Counted from the first letter of the stretch, positions 6,018 through 14,449 are shown. The stretch is 18,591 bases of DNA from an uncultured Collinsella sp. (GCA_958407085.1 CATYHY010000013.1:1-18591); one strand, 5' to 3'. Notes: a model not told the origin generated them from the letters alone. Made by a program: numbers and translations.

Positions 6018-7616
6018 CTATTCCCACTCGATGGTCGCGGGCGGCTTGGACGTGATGTCGTAGCACACGCGGTTGGCGCCGGGAACCTCGGCAACGATGC
6101 GGCCGGAAATGCGGGCCAGCACGTCGTAGGGCAGCTTGGCCCAGTCGGCGGTCATGGCATCGCTGGACTCGACGGCACGCAGGATGATCGGGCGCTGGTA
6201 GGTGCGCTCGTCGCCCATAACGCCGACGGACTTAATGTCGGGCAGGACCGCAAAGTACTGCCAGCAGCTGTGCTCGGAGTTGCGCTCGCCGGTCTGCTCA
6301 AACAGACGCTGGTTGTAAGCATCCAGCTCCTCGCGCACGATAGCGTCGGCGTTCTTGAGGATCTCGAGCTTCTCCTTGTCGACCGCGCCGATGATGCGGA
6401 TGGCCAGACCCGGGCCCGGGAAAGGCTGGCGGAACACGATGTGACCCGGCAGGCCCAGCGCCAGACCGAGCGCGCGGACCTCATCCTTAAAGAAGTGGTC
6501 GAGCGGCTCGATGAGGTCGAAGTGCACGCCCTCGGGGAACGGGATCAAGTTGTGATGGCTCTTGATGGTGGCCGTCTTGCCACCCGTCTTGCGAGCGCCG
6601 GACTCGATGATGTCGGGGTAGATGGTGCCCTGAGCCAGGTACTTGACCGGCTTGCCATCGGTCTCGAGCTGCTGCGCCACGGCGAAGAACTCTTTCCAGA
6701 ACTGCGTACCGATGATGCGACGCTTCTCCTCGGGCTCGGTCACGCCGGCCAGAAGCTCGGCATAGCGGTCCTCGGCGTGGACGTGGATAAAGTCGACGTC
6801 AAACTGCTTGGTGAAGACCTCCTCCACCTGCTCGGGCTCGCCCTTGCGCAGCAGACCGTGGTTGATGAACACGCAGGTCATCTGCTTGCCCACGGCGCGA
6901 GCGCCCAGCGCAGCCACGACGGAGGAGTCGACGCCACCGGACAGGGCCAGAATCACGCGGTCGTCGCCGACCTTCTCGCGGAACTCGGCCGTCATGGTCT
7001 CGACCAGGTTGTCCATGCTCCAGTTGGGCTCCAGGCCGCAGATCTCAAACAGGAAGTTGCTCAGCAGCTGCTGACCGTACTCGGAGTGCTTGACCTCGGG
7101 GTGGAACTGCGTGGTGAAAATCTTGCGCTCGACGCACTCCATGGCGGCAACCGGGCACACGTCGGTGCTGGCGGTAACGGTAAAGCCCTCGGGCACCTCG
7201 GAAACGGCGTCGCGGTGGCTCATCCACACGGTCTGCTCCATGGGCGTAGAGTTAAAGAGCTTGGCACCAGCCGTGCGCGTGATGGTGGCGCGGCCATACT
7301 CGCCCACCTCAGAGTGGCCGACCTTGCCGCCGAGCGTCACGGCCGTGATCTGATGGCCGTAGCAAAAGCCCAGGACGGGAAGGCCCAGGTCAAAGATGGC
7401 AGGATCGATGGACGGAGCGTCCTCGGCATACACAGAAGCCGGGCCGCCGGAAAGGATGAGCGCAGAGGCGTTCATCTCGCGAATCTCGTCGGCCGAGATG
7501 TCGCAGGGGACGATCTCGGAATACACGTTGAGGTCGCGGACGCGACGGGCAATGAGCTGACCGTACTGCGCACCAAAGTCGAGTACGAGGACCTTTGCGG
7601 AAGCCTTTTGATCCAT
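6018..7616 (-). CDS. guaA: GMP synthase (glutamine-hydrolysing)
   Basis: Converts XMP to GMP using glutamine and ATP, the last step of guanine nucleotide synthesis in the cytoplasm. The 532-aa length is normal. The class I glutamine amidotransferase domain occupies about residues 7-195, with the nucleophile in GFCYGHQ (Cys85) and the His172/Glu174 pair in FHPEV. The ATP pyrophosphatase P-loop SGGVDSS is at 226-232, and the C-terminal dimerisation domain ends ...PPATIEWE. Start ATG 7616 is chosen because AGGGGGA lies five bases upstream and the protein then begins directly before VLVLDFGAQY; the open frame extends 12 codons further without support. The gene is monocistronic, divergent from ansA. 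No purine riboswitch was recognised in its leader. Confidence 0.98.
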   Translation of the reverse strand: MDQKASAKVLVLDFGAQYGQLIARRVRDLNVYSEIVPCDISADEIREMNASALILSGGPASVYAEDAPSIDPAIFDLGLPVLGFCYGHQITAVTLGGKVGHSEVGEYGRATITRTAGAKLFNSTPMEQTVWMSHRDAVSEVPEGFTVTASTDVCPVAAMECVERKIFTTQFHPEVKHSEYGQQLLSNFLFEICGLEPNWSMDNLVETMTAEFREKVGDDRVILALSGGVDSSVVAALGARAVGKQMTCVFINHGLLRKGEPEQVEEVFTKQFDVDFIHVHAEDRYAELLAGVTEPEEKRRIIGTQFWKEFFAVAQQLETDGKPVKYLAQGTIYPDIIESGARKTGGKTATIKSHHNLIPFPEGVHFDLIEPLDHFFKDEVRALGLALGLPGHIVFRQPFPGPGLAIRIIGAVDKEKLEILKNADAIVREELDAYNQRLFEQTGERNSEHSCWQYFAVLPDIKSVGVMGDERTYQRPIILRAVESSDAMTADWAKLPYDVLARISGRIVAEVPGANRVCYDITSKPPATIEWE

Positions 7617-7883
7617 GGTTCCCCCTCTTGTTGGCGGGGAGCCGGTGCCCACCCGCGCGAATAAACGAGAATAACTTTCATAGTGTACACGTTATATGGG
7701 GTTTCTCGTCCCTCGCAGCCATCAGCGCACGGCAAACGCACGACCTGGGCCCCTATTTGACGGCAATTGAAGTGTTACCAGACGTGACAGATGATGTAAT
7801 ACGTTTGAACATTGGACGCCCTGTGCCACAATACTGCCGAACGACTCCGCCTCTGGGGCGGCAAATACGATAGGAATACCAGC

Positions 7884-8897
7884 ATGAAGCGCATCCTTCT
7901 CATCGCCACGGGCGGCACCATCGCATCGACCGAGGACGGCAACGGCCTCTCCCCCGCCCTGACCGGTGAGGAGCTCGCCCAGAGCGTCCCCGAGATCTCG
8001 GGCCTCTGCGAGCTCGACGTGGTGCAGCCCATGAACATCGACAGCACCAATATGCGTCCGAGCGACTGGATGCGCATCCGCGACGTCATTGTCGAGGGTT
8101 ATGCCGACCACGACGGCTTCGTGATCATGCACGGCACCGACACCATGAGCTACACCGCGGCAGCGCTTTCCTACCTGATTCAGGACAGCCCCAAGCCCAT
8201 CGTGCTCACCGGCTCGCAAAAGCCCATGGGCAATCCCTTTACCGACGCCAAGCTCAACCTGTACCAGAGCCTGCTCTATGCGCTCGATGAGCATTCGCAC
8301 GACGTCTCGATCGTTTTTGGCGGCGTGGCCATTGCCGGCACGCGCGCCCGCAAGCAGCGCACCATGAGCTTTAATGCGTTCATTAGCGTCAACTATCCGC
8401 CCATTGCCTACATCCGCAACGACCGCATCGTGCGCAACGGGCTTCACGGCACTCGTCAGGGCGAAAACCCGGTGCGTTTCTACGACAGCATCGACCCGCG
8501 CGTATTTGTACTCAAGCTTACGCCCGGCGTAAACCCGGGCATCCTCGACGCCCTTGCCGATAGCTACGACGCCGTGATTCTGGAGACCTTTGGCATTGGC
8601 GGTATTCCCGAATTTGGCGAGTCCGGCGAGTCATTCCAGGAGGCAATTTTCCGCTGGGTCGATTCGGGCCGCACCGTCGTCATGACCACGCAGGTCCCCG
8701 AAGAGGGACTCGATCTGGGCGTTTATGAGGTCGGCCGTGCTTACGCCGATCATCCGGGCATTCTGCGCGGCGATGACATGACCACCGAGACGCTCGTGGC
8801 CAAGACCATGTGGGCACTCGGCCAGTCACGCGATGCGACCGAGATTCAGCGCCTGTTCTACAGCCAAGTCAACCACGACCGCATCCCGATGGCGTAA
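7884..8897 (+). CDS. ansA: Type I (cytoplasmic) L-asparaginase
   Basis: Hydrolyses L-asparagine to aspartate and ammonia. The 337-aa protein starts MKRILLIATGGTIAST, with the N-terminal nucleophile threonine in TGGTIAS. The second catalytic motif HGTDTMSYTAAAL lies near residues 89-101. There is no signal peptide, which fits the cytoplasmic low-affinity type rather than the secreted type II enzyme. ATG 7884 has a modest AGGA nine bases upstream; the frame is open 24 codons earlier (7812) but that part lacks family similarity. The gene stands alone and is convergent with the small XRE regulator, 22 bases apart. A glutaminase side activity cannot be excluded. Confidence 0.93.
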   Translation: MKRILLIATGGTIASTEDGNGLSPALTGEELAQSVPEISGLCELDVVQPMNIDSTNMRPSDWMRIRDVIVEGYADHDGFVIMHGTDTMSYTAAALSYLIQDSPKPIVLTGSQKPMGNPFTDAKLNLYQSLLYALDEHSHDVSIVFGGVAIAGTRARKQRTMSFNAFISVNYPPIAYIRNDRIVRNGLHGTRQGENPVRFYDSIDPRVFVLKLTPGVNPGILDALADSYDAVILETFGIGGIPEFGESGESFQEAIFRWVDSGRTVVMTTQVPEEGLDLGVYEVGRAYADHPGILRGDDMTTETLVAKTMWALGQSRDATEIQRLFYSQVNHDRIPMA

Positions 8898-8919
8898 TTC
8901 AGTTGTCGACGGGTATCCC

Positions 8920-9138
8920 CTATTCGATACCCTCGAGAAGTTCTGACACCGTCATGCCGAGTGCGGGCGCGATCTTAAATAGAACCCTGAGCGTGAAATT
9001 TGCCGTCCCACCTTCGATTCGGTCGAGGTAGGGTCGGCTGATTCCTGTCGCCACACAAAAATCAACCTTGGAGATACCAAGGTCTCTGCGTGTCTCTTCG
9101 ACCCGCCTGCCAAGAATCTGTTTCGCACGTTCGTCCAT
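8920..9138 (-). CDS. Small XRE/Cro-family transcriptional regulator
   Basis: A 72-aa protein that is essentially one helix-turn-helix domain: AKQILGRRVEETRRDLGISKVDFCVATGISRPYLDRIEGG, followed by VLFKIAPALGMTVSELLEGIE. This is the HTH_3 pattern seen in phage Cro/CI, SinR and many small regulators. No effector or dimerisation extension is present. The ATG at 9138 has no clear Shine-Dalgarno. It is divergent from the unknown gene at 9215 across a perfect 24-bp palindrome, so it most likely represses itself and that neighbour. An antitoxin role is possible, but the neighbour is not in operon with it. Confidence 0.88.
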   Translation of the reverse strand: MDERAKQILGRRVEETRRDLGISKVDFCVATGISRPYLDRIEGGTANFTLRVLFKIAPALGMTVSELLEGIE

Positions 9139-9167
9139 GCAGCCGAGTTTGAAATGGAGCCGAACAT

Positions 9168-9191
9168 AAACGTAAACTATAGTTTACGTTT
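9168..9191. promoter_or_regulatory. Perfect 24-bp palindrome, likely operator of the XRE regulator
   Basis: The arms AAACGTAAACTA and TAGTTTACGTTT meet with no spacer. The centre ACTATAGT contains TATAGT on both strands, a plausible -10 box for each of the divergent genes at 9138 (minus) and 9215 (plus). No good -35 was found for either. A dimeric XRE protein bound here would cover both promoters. Confidence 0.72.
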
Positions 9192-9214
9192 TGCCGAATA
9201 CACAGGAGTTTTCT

Positions 9215-9604
9215 ATGTCGGGTTCTTCGGTCCGCATGTACCGAGCCACGCCTCGCACAAACAGCGCGCCGCCCAAGCTCGTCGTCGTTGAAGCGGAATG
9301 TCTTTCGCCCGATGAGCGCACGGCATTTACATTGCTATCAAGTCGCGTCTCCGCCGTTCTGATCCCTTGCCCGGCGCAAGGTGAACTTGCCATCCAATGC
9401 CAAGCGCACAGCTGCTCGCTCAATCAGGCCGCCGTAATCGCAACCAGCCAACGCGGTCTGCCCCTTCTCCTGGAAGCCGGTATCGCACTTGCCCTTCGCG
9501 GCGCCGGATACGAAAACGAGGCCGCCGCCGACGTGGTCTTTAAACCACGATCGAGCGGCGGCCTCGCAGCAGCCATCGAATATGCTTGCAGGCTCGTTGC
9601 CTAA
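9215..9604 (+). CDS. Hypothetical protein, 129 aa
   Basis: I do not recognise this protein. ATG 9215 is preceded by AGGAG at seven bases, which decides the start; a TTG eight codons upstream lies in the palindrome and is unlikely. The N-terminus is basic and Ser/Pro-rich (SVRMYRATPRTNSAPP). The middle has a hydrophobic strand-like pattern (KLVVVEAECL, SRVSAVLIPCP) and the rest is Ala/Leu-rich (GLPLLLEAGIALALRGAGYENEAAADVVF). It has three cysteines in LIPCPAQGELAIQCQAHSC and no clear membrane span or signal peptide. Its promoter shares the 24-bp palindrome with the XRE gene, so it is probably that regulator's target. It is convergent with the DUF1648-like gene, nine bases apart. Confidence 0.68.
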   Translation: MSGSSVRMYRATPRTNSAPPKLVVVEAECLSPDERTAFTLLSSRVSAVLIPCPAQGELAIQCQAHSCSLNQAAVIATSQRGLPLLLEAGIALALRGAGYENEAAADVVFKPRSSGGLAAAIEYACRLVA

Positions 9605-9613
9605 AAGGACAAG

Positions 9614-9997
9614 CTAGAAACCAAAGCCAAAGCCCGTTCCGGTAATCGCCGAGTACATAAAGTAAACGTTGATCACGTTGAGGAACACACCCGTGATGCA
9701 ACCGTTGCGCAGGTAGCGCTCGCACACGATGCGCGCCATGGCGGCGGAGTCATCATTGTTTTTAGCCTGGCGTCCCGCCGTAAAGTACGTCGCCACGCTC
9801 AGCAGCAGGTTGAGCACCGGCAGCGCCAGCAACTCGTAGCTCTTGCCCCAGCGCGTCACTTCGCCGGCGGCATTAAACTTTGTTGCCACCTCGGGACCAA
9901 TGTTGGGGATAACACACGCTGCAACCACCAGCGGAATCACCGCAAGTACGAGCAGCGCAATACCCATGTAGCCAGCTTTTTTGCCATATTTAAACAT
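9614..9997 (-). CDS. Small membrane protein, DUF1648-like
   Basis: 127 aa with three likely membrane segments, about residues 10-31 (YMGIALLVLAVIPLVVAACVI), 55-75 and 98-118. The sequence between the first two, PNIGPEVATKFNAAGEVTRWGKS, matches the DUF1648/SdpI-type pattern in which a Pro and an N-x-x-G loop follow the first helix. SdpI proteins give immunity to a killing factor, but this single domain alone does not justify that role. ATG 9997 has AAGGACG seven bases upstream and lies 11 bases after the ychF stop, so the two genes are probably cotranscribed. The tail is an unusual GTGFGFGF. Confidence 0.75.
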   Translation of the reverse strand: MFKYGKKAGYMGIALLVLAVIPLVVAACVIPNIGPEVATKFNAAGEVTRWGKSYELLALPVLNLLLSVATYFTAGRQAKNNDDSAAMARIVCERYLRNGCITGVFLNVINVYFMYSAITGTGFGFGF

Positions 9998-10008
9998 ATG
10001 CGTCGTCC

Positions 10009-11085
10009 TTACACGTTAAAGCGGAAGTGCACGACGTCGCCATCGGCCATGACATAGTCCTTGCCCTCAATACGCAGCTTGCCGGCGGCCTTGGCGCCCT
10101 GCTCGCCGCCGAGCTCGATGTAGTCGTCGTAACCAATGACCTCGGCCTTAATAAAGCCGCGCTCAAAATCGGTGTGGATGACGCCGGCGGCCTGCGGGGC
10201 GGTCGCGCCCTGACGAACCGTCCAGGCCTTGACCTCCATCTCGCCGGCCGTAAAGAACGACTGCAGACCGAGCAGCTTATAGGCCGCCTGCGCGAGCACG
10301 TCCAGACCGGGCTGCTCCAGGCCCAGGCTCTCCAGGTAGTCGGCGGCGTCCTCGGGATCGAGCTCGGAAAGCTCGGCCTCAATCTTGGCGCAGATGGGCA
10401 ACGGCTTGACGCCATCGATGGGCGCCAGGTCCTCGTTGAGCATATCCTCGTCCACGTTGGCCACATACAGGATGGGCTTCATGGTGAGCAGGAACAGGCC
10501 CTTGGCAGCGGCACGCTCCTCGTCGGTCATCTCCATGGATGCGGCGCGCTTGCCCTCGTTGAGCCAGGCAAGCAGGCGCTTGGCGACCTCAAACTTGGGC
10601 ATGAGCTCCTTGTCGCGCTTGGCCTCCTTCTCGAGCTTAGGCAGCTGCTTCTCGAGCGTGCCCATGTCGGCCAGGATGAGCTCGGTCATGATGGTGTCGG
10701 CATCGCCGGCGGGATCGACGAACTCGCCCGTGCGGCCCACCTCACGCATGACGTTGGGATCCTTAAAGTAGCGCACGACCTCGCAGATGGCATCGGTCTC
10801 GCGGATGTTTGCCAGGAACTGGTTGCCCAGACCCTCGCCCTCGTTAGCGCCCTTCACCAGACCTGCGATGTCGACGAACTCGACCGTAGCCGGCACAATG
10901 CGACCCGGGTTGACGATGTCGGCGAGCTTTTGCAGGCGGCTATCGGGCACGTCGACGATACCCACGTTGGGGTCGATCGTGGCAAACGGGTAGTTGGCGG
11001 CAAGGCCGGTCTTTTTGGTAAGCGCGGTGAACAGCGTCGACTTGCCCACGTTGGGCAGGCCCACGATACCGATGGAAAGGGACAC
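10009..11085 (-). CDS. ychF: Redox-regulated ATPase YchF (Obg-family)
   Basis: Universally conserved ribosome-associated P-loop NTPase that prefers ATP over GTP and takes part in translation and stress responses. The 358-aa product fits the family length. G1 is GLPNVGKST (9-17), the switch region has ATIDPNVGIVDVPDSRL, G3 is DIAGLVKGA, and a C-terminal TGS domain runs to VHFRFNV. The start is a GTG at 11085, preceded by AAGGAG five bases upstream and giving the family N-terminus MSLSIGIVGLPN; longer open-frame extensions lack ribosome sites. The downstream membrane-protein gene follows closely. A TATACT -10-like box lies at 11128-11123. Confidence 0.96.
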   Translation of the reverse strand: MSLSIGIVGLPNVGKSTLFTALTKKTGLAANYPFATIDPNVGIVDVPDSRLQKLADIVNPGRIVPATVEFVDIAGLVKGANEGEGLGNQFLANIRETDAICEVVRYFKDPNVMREVGRTGEFVDPAGDADTIMTELILADMGTLEKQLPKLEKEAKRDKELMPKFEVAKRLLAWLNEGKRAASMEMTDEERAAAKGLFLLTMKPILYVANVDEDMLNEDLAPIDGVKPLPICAKIEAELSELDPEDAADYLESLGLEQPGLDVLAQAAYKLLGLQSFFTAGEMEVKAWTVRQGATAPQAAGVIHTDFERGFIKAEVIGYDDYIELGGEQGAKAAGKLRIEGKDYVMADGDVVHFRFNV

Positions 11086-11128
11086 GACAGCTCCTTTTGA
11101 TACAGGTACTTCAAACTGCATAAGTATA

Positions 11129-11172
11129 GCGCCGCCGCAGCATCCGGGCGAATCCGGACACCGCGGCGGCGC
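11129..11172 (-). other. GC-rich stem-loop between malA and ychF
   Basis: GCGCCGCCGC (11129-11138) is perfectly complementary to GCGGCGGCGC (11163-11172), with a 24-base loop. It lies 40 bases past the malA stop and could end that transcript, although no T-run follows on the minus strand. The bases right after the stem, TATACT, look like the ychF -10 box, so the stem would sit over the spacer of that promoter. Confidence 0.5.
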
Positions 11173-11212
11173 AAATGAAGCAGAGATGCGTGAGAGTTCG
11201 AGACAGCAGTCC

Positions 11213-12556
11213 TTACTTAAGCTCGGGCCAGAAATCCTTGTTGGCCTCGATGAGCTCGTCCAGGATCTGCTTGGCAACGCTCGCCGAAGGAATGGTCTTG
11301 GAGAGCGTGAGTGCCTGCCAGAGCTTCTGGTAGCTGCCCTCGACCCAAGCCTGGACAACGAGCTTCTCGACGGAAACCTGCTGCTCCATCAGGCCCTTCT
11401 GGAACTGCGGGATCGGGCCCTGGCAGATCTTCTCAAAGCCGTTAGAGCCAACGATGCAAGGCACCTCGACCATGGCCGTCGGGTCGAAGTTGGGCACAGC
11501 GCCATCGTTGGGGACAATCAGCAGGAAGCGCTCGAGCGTGTTCTCGGCCAGCGCGCAGGCAAGGTCGACGATGTAGTTGGCGTGTACGTCGGGCTCAAAG
11601 CCGCCGTCCTTGGCAGTACCCTTGGCGATGATGTCGCGGCAAGCGCCAAAGACCTTCTTCTCGCGGCCGTCCATAACCTCATTGGCGCGAGTGTAGTTGG
11701 GGTCAGACGTCTCGACAACATAGTCCGGGTACAGGTAGTACTTGAGGTAGGTGTTGGGAATCGTCTCGGGATCGACAGCATAGACATCCTTGGCCTTGCC
11801 GAAGGTGTGAATCCAGCTCTCCTCGACGTGCTGCTCCTTACCGGCCTCGTGCTCAATGCCGTCCAAGTAGCCGTTCTTTGCCATGTGCTCCTTGATCTGC
11901 GGCATGAGGTCGTTACCCTCCTTGTCGTAGATCTTGCTCCACCAACCAAAGTGGTTGAGGCCGTAGTAGCTATACTGCAGCTCGCGACGATCCTTGATGC
12001 CGCACATACGGCTCATCTTATCCATGAGGTCGATCGGCATGTCGCAGATGTTGATGATGCGGCTGTTGGGGCGCAGCACGCGGCAAGCCTCTGCGACGAT
12101 GGCCGCGGGGTTGGAGTAGTTGAGCATCCAGGCGTTGGGGCTGTACTTCTCCATGTAGTCCAGGATCTCGATGACACCGCCGATGGAGCGCATGCCGTAG
12201 GCGATACCGCCGGCACCGCAGGTCTCCTGACCAACGCAGCCGTACTTGAGGGGGATCTTCTCGTCGAGCTCGCGCATAGCGTAGAGACCCACGCGGATGT
12301 GAGCAAGGACGAAGTCGGTCCCGGTGAATGCAGTTTCGGGGTCGGTGGTGTAGTTGAACTCAACCTCGGGGGCGTTCTCGTGGAAGTAGATCTCGCAGGC
12401 CTTTGCCACGATCTCCTGGCGCTCGGCGTTGTTGTCGTAGAAGGTCACCTTGTTGACCGGGAAGCGGTCGCGCTCCTCAAGCAGCATCAGAGCGATGCCC
12501 GGGGTGAAGGTAGAGCCACCGCCGGCAATGGTCACGGCATAGTTTTTCTTGGACAT
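11213..12556 (-). CDS. malA: 6-phospho-alpha-glucosidase, glycoside hydrolase family 4
   Basis: Cleaves phosphorylated alpha-glucosides such as maltose 6'-phosphate into glucose 6-phosphate and the aglycone by the NAD- and Mn-dependent redox mechanism of family GH4. The 447 aa match the Bacillus MalA/GlvA type along the whole length as I recall it. Visible: the NAD-binding AGGGSTFTPG (11-20), GQETCGAGGIAYGMRS (109-124), the metal ligands Cys171 in NICDMP and His202 in GLNHFGWW, and PTAMVEVPCIVGSNG near the C-terminus. ATG 12556 follows GAGGAGG closely. It lies downstream of the PTS gene, 155 bases apart with a stem-loop between, and is probably in the same transcript. The exact alpha-glucoside (maltose, trehalose, sucrose isomers, maltitol) cannot be told from sequence. 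Confidence 0.92.
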   Translation of the reverse strand: MSKKNYAVTIAGGGSTFTPGIALMLLEERDRFPVNKVTFYDNNAERQEIVAKACEIYFHENAPEVEFNYTTDPETAFTGTDFVLAHIRVGLYAMRELDEKIPLKYGCVGQETCGAGGIAYGMRSIGGVIEILDYMEKYSPNAWMLNYSNPAAIVAEACRVLRPNSRIINICDMPIDLMDKMSRMCGIKDRRELQYSYYGLNHFGWWSKIYDKEGNDLMPQIKEHMAKNGYLDGIEHEAGKEQHVEESWIHTFGKAKDVYAVDPETIPNTYLKYYLYPDYVVETSDPNYTRANEVMDGREKKVFGACRDIIAKGTAKDGGFEPDVHANYIVDLACALAENTLERFLLIVPNDGAVPNFDPTAMVEVPCIVGSNGFEKICQGPIPQFQKGLMEQQVSVEKLVVQAWVEGSYQKLWQALTLSKTIPSASVAKQILDELIEANKDFWPELK

Positions 12557-12653
12557 GATGTCCTCCTCATTCTGGCCGCTTGCTCAATCCATCCCCGTAC
12601 GCGGCCTGCACGGTTTGGAACTGTTACCTAGAAGTGGAGTTTTTTATCTCTAG

Positions 12654-12693
12654 AATCGGCCTTGCGGTGCATACCGGCTCTGCAAGGCCGATT
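12654..12693 (-). other. Stem-loop between malP and malA
   Basis: AATCGGCCTTGC (12654-12665) pairs perfectly over 12 bp with GCAAGGCCGATT (12682-12693), loop 16 bases. It starts 18 bases past the PTS stop. On the minus strand it is followed by A-rich sequence (GATAAAAAACT), not T-rich, so it is a poor intrinsic terminator. It may be an RNA-stability or processing element setting the relative level of the two messages. Confidence 0.6.
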
Positions 12694-12711
12694 GTTTCGA
12701 TGGACGATGGT

Positions 12712-14319
12712 TTACAGAAGACTCTCGAACTTCAGAAGACTCTCGAACTTCTCGCGAACCTGTGGGACGGTAAGGCCGATGATGACCTGGATTGACTGAC
12801 CTTGGACCACCAAGCCATGCGTACCGATCGCCTTGAAGGAAGCCTCGGGCGCAACGACGCTCTTGTCCTTGACGTTAACGCGCAGACGGGTAGCGCAGTT
12901 AGTTACATCGATGATGTTATCCGTGCCACCGAGCAGATCGAGAATCTTCTCGGCAAGCACCAAGCGCTCATCATCTTTACTCTGGGCGACCGATTTGCCA
13001 GCAGCACCGCCCTGCTTTTGCTTGTAGTCGGCCTTGGACTTGAGCTCGACCTCAACATCGTCATCCTCGCGACCGGGGGTCTTAAAGTCGAACTTGACGA
13101 TCAGGAAACGGAAGACCACGACCCAAAGAGCGGTAAAGCACAGACCGACAAGGATGGAGATGGCGTACTGCAGACCGTGTGCGGCCCAAAGGGGCAGCCA
13201 GTCCCACGAGAGCATCGAGATGATGCCGCCGTCGAAGATGCCCACGACGCCAAGGAGGTTTTGAGCCATGCAGCCGAGCGCTCCGAGCACGCAGTGGACG
13301 ACGAACAGGCCGGGCGCGATGAACAGGAAGGTGAAGTCAAGCGGCTCGGTGATACCGCAAAGCATAGCGGTAAGGGTGACGGGAATGAGCAGAGCCTTGA
13401 CGCGCTGCTTGCGCTCGGGTTTGGCGGTCATATAAAACGCAATGGCGACGCCAAGCGAGCCGAAGACCTTAGTCCAACCAGGGCAGGTATAGGCAGCCCA
13501 GGGTGCGGCATCCTTAAGAGCAATGCTCGGATCGGCAGCCAGTTGGGGCAGGATGTTGGCCCAAGCAGCAAAGATGCCGCCGTTGACCGCCGCGTTGTCG
13601 TAATAGAACGGCGTATAGATAAAGTGGTGCAGGCCTGTAGGAATCAGCACGCGCTCGAAGAAAGCAAAGACGCCCACGCCGAACGTACCGGCGGAAAGAA
13701 TGAATCCCTGGAAGGCGGAGATAGCAGCCTGAACATGCGGCCACACCAGGCAGGCGATAAGAGCGACCGGAACCATAACGAAGAAACCGATCATATAAAT
13801 GAACACGGAGCCCGAGAACACGCCCAGCCACTCAGGAAGTTCGGTGTCGAAGAACTTGTTATGCAGCATCGTGGCGATACCAGAAATGATAAGCGCGCCC
13901 ATGATGCCCATATCAAGCGTTTTGATGCTTGCGATAGTGGCAAGACCAGTACCGCTGCCCGCCTCGACAGAGTAGTCAACCCCAAAGACAGGGCCCCACT
14001 GCCCCAAGATCGTGCTTACAAAGTAGTTGAAGGTAAGGTAGATGGCCAAAGCCTCCATGCAGCAGCGAGCGTTCTGCTTGTTCGCGAGCGAGATTGGCAA
14101 CGCTACGCAAAACAGCAACGGCATCTGGTTAAAGAGCGTCCAACCACCCTGGAGCAGCACATTCCAGCAATCAAACCAAAGATGACCCGCTGTGGCCATC
14201 TCGCCAAAGATCGCCTCGGTGGTAAACAACGTACCCAGGCCGACGACGATTCCGGAAAATGCGAAAAGAATTGCAGGCGTGTACATTGCACCGCCGAAAC
14301 GTTGTATCTTTTGCATCAT
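12712..14319 (-). CDS. malP: PTS alpha-glucoside transporter subunit EIICB
   Basis: Imports and phosphorylates an alpha-glucoside across the inner membrane, taking phosphate from an EIIA encoded elsewhere. The 535-aa protein begins MMQKIQRFGGAMYTPAILFAFSGI, like Bacillus MalP. It has the EIIC core with many membrane helices, conserved TLFNQMPLLF and GITEP, a charged linker (about 425-455), and a C-terminal EIIB domain with the phospho-cysteine in DVTNCATRLR (Cys475). ATG 14319 is used, with AGAGGGGGA upstream; the adjacent ATG 14316 is equally possible, and the frame is open 42 codons further without support. The last 12 residues are KFESLL twice, due to an 18-bp tandem duplication. It is first in the malP-malA unit, divergent from the dehydrogenase. 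Confidence 0.94.
   Translation of the reverse strand: MMQKIQRFGGAMYTPAILFAFSGIVVGLGTLFTTEAIFGEMATAGHLWFDCWNVLLQGGWTLFNQMPLLFCVALPISLANKQNARCCMEALAIYLTFNYFVSTILGQWGPVFGVDYSVEAGSGTGLATIASIKTLDMGIMGALIISGIATMLHNKFFDTELPEWLGVFSGSVFIYMIGFFVMVPVALIACLVWPHVQAAISAFQGFILSAGTFGVGVFAFFERVLIPTGLHHFIYTPFYYDNAAVNGGIFAAWANILPQLAADPSIALKDAAPWAAYTCPGWTKVFGSLGVAIAFYMTAKPERKQRVKALLIPVTLTAMLCGITEPLDFTFLFIAPGLFVVHCVLGALGCMAQNLLGVVGIFDGGIISMLSWDWLPLWAAHGLQYAISILVGLCFTALWVVVFRFLIVKFDFKTPGREDDDVEVELKSKADYKQKQGGAAGKSVAQSKDDERLVLAEKILDLLGGTDNIIDVTNCATRLRVNVKDKSVVAPEASFKAIGTHGLVVQGQSIQVIIGLTVPQVREKFESLLKFESLL
12715..12750. repeat. 18-bp perfect tandem duplication at the 3' end of malP
   Basis: CAGAAGACTCTCGAACTT occurs at 12715-12732 and again at 12733-12750, immediately before the malP stop codon. 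It keeps the frame and adds a second KFESLL to the end of the EIIB domain. The copies are identical, pointing to a recent slippage event or strong constraint. Confidence 0.95.
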
Positions 14320-14449
14320 GACGGGGAATCCCCCTCTCTTCATTCGGAGCGCTGCGGTTTTGGCTTCACTCGAGACCGCAGACGCGCCGTTTGCGTGTAC
14401 CTCGTGCAATAGGACGGGTGGGCCCGTGTCCCTGACTTCTTGCACTTAC

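Noticed and set aside
7617..7660. GGGTGGGCACCGG in the guaA leader as a second T-box
   Set aside because: It carries an extra G relative to GGGTGGNACC, and no specifier stem or sequestering hairpin was seen; guaA is not a known T-box target.
5907..7664. 585-aa plus-strand open frame
   Set aside because: Mirror of guaA in a high-GC genome; guaA is certain on the other strand.
7617..7883. Defined promoters for guaA and ansA in their divergent spacer
   Set aside because: TATAAC (minus, 7696-7691) and TAATAC (plus, near 7796) are -10-like, but neither has a convincing -35.
10994..12631. 545-aa plus-strand open frame
   Set aside because: Antisense to malA and the start of ychF; no domain, no plausible start signal.
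12802..14412. 536-aa plus-strand open frame
   Set aside because: Antisense to malP, composition of a shadow frame.
14320..14430. Leader hairpins of malP (GGGG-ATT-CCCC at the ribosome site and ACGGG-CCCA-CCCGT) as a riboswitch
   Set aside because: Stems are only four or five pairs and no known riboswitch motif is present; too weak to call.
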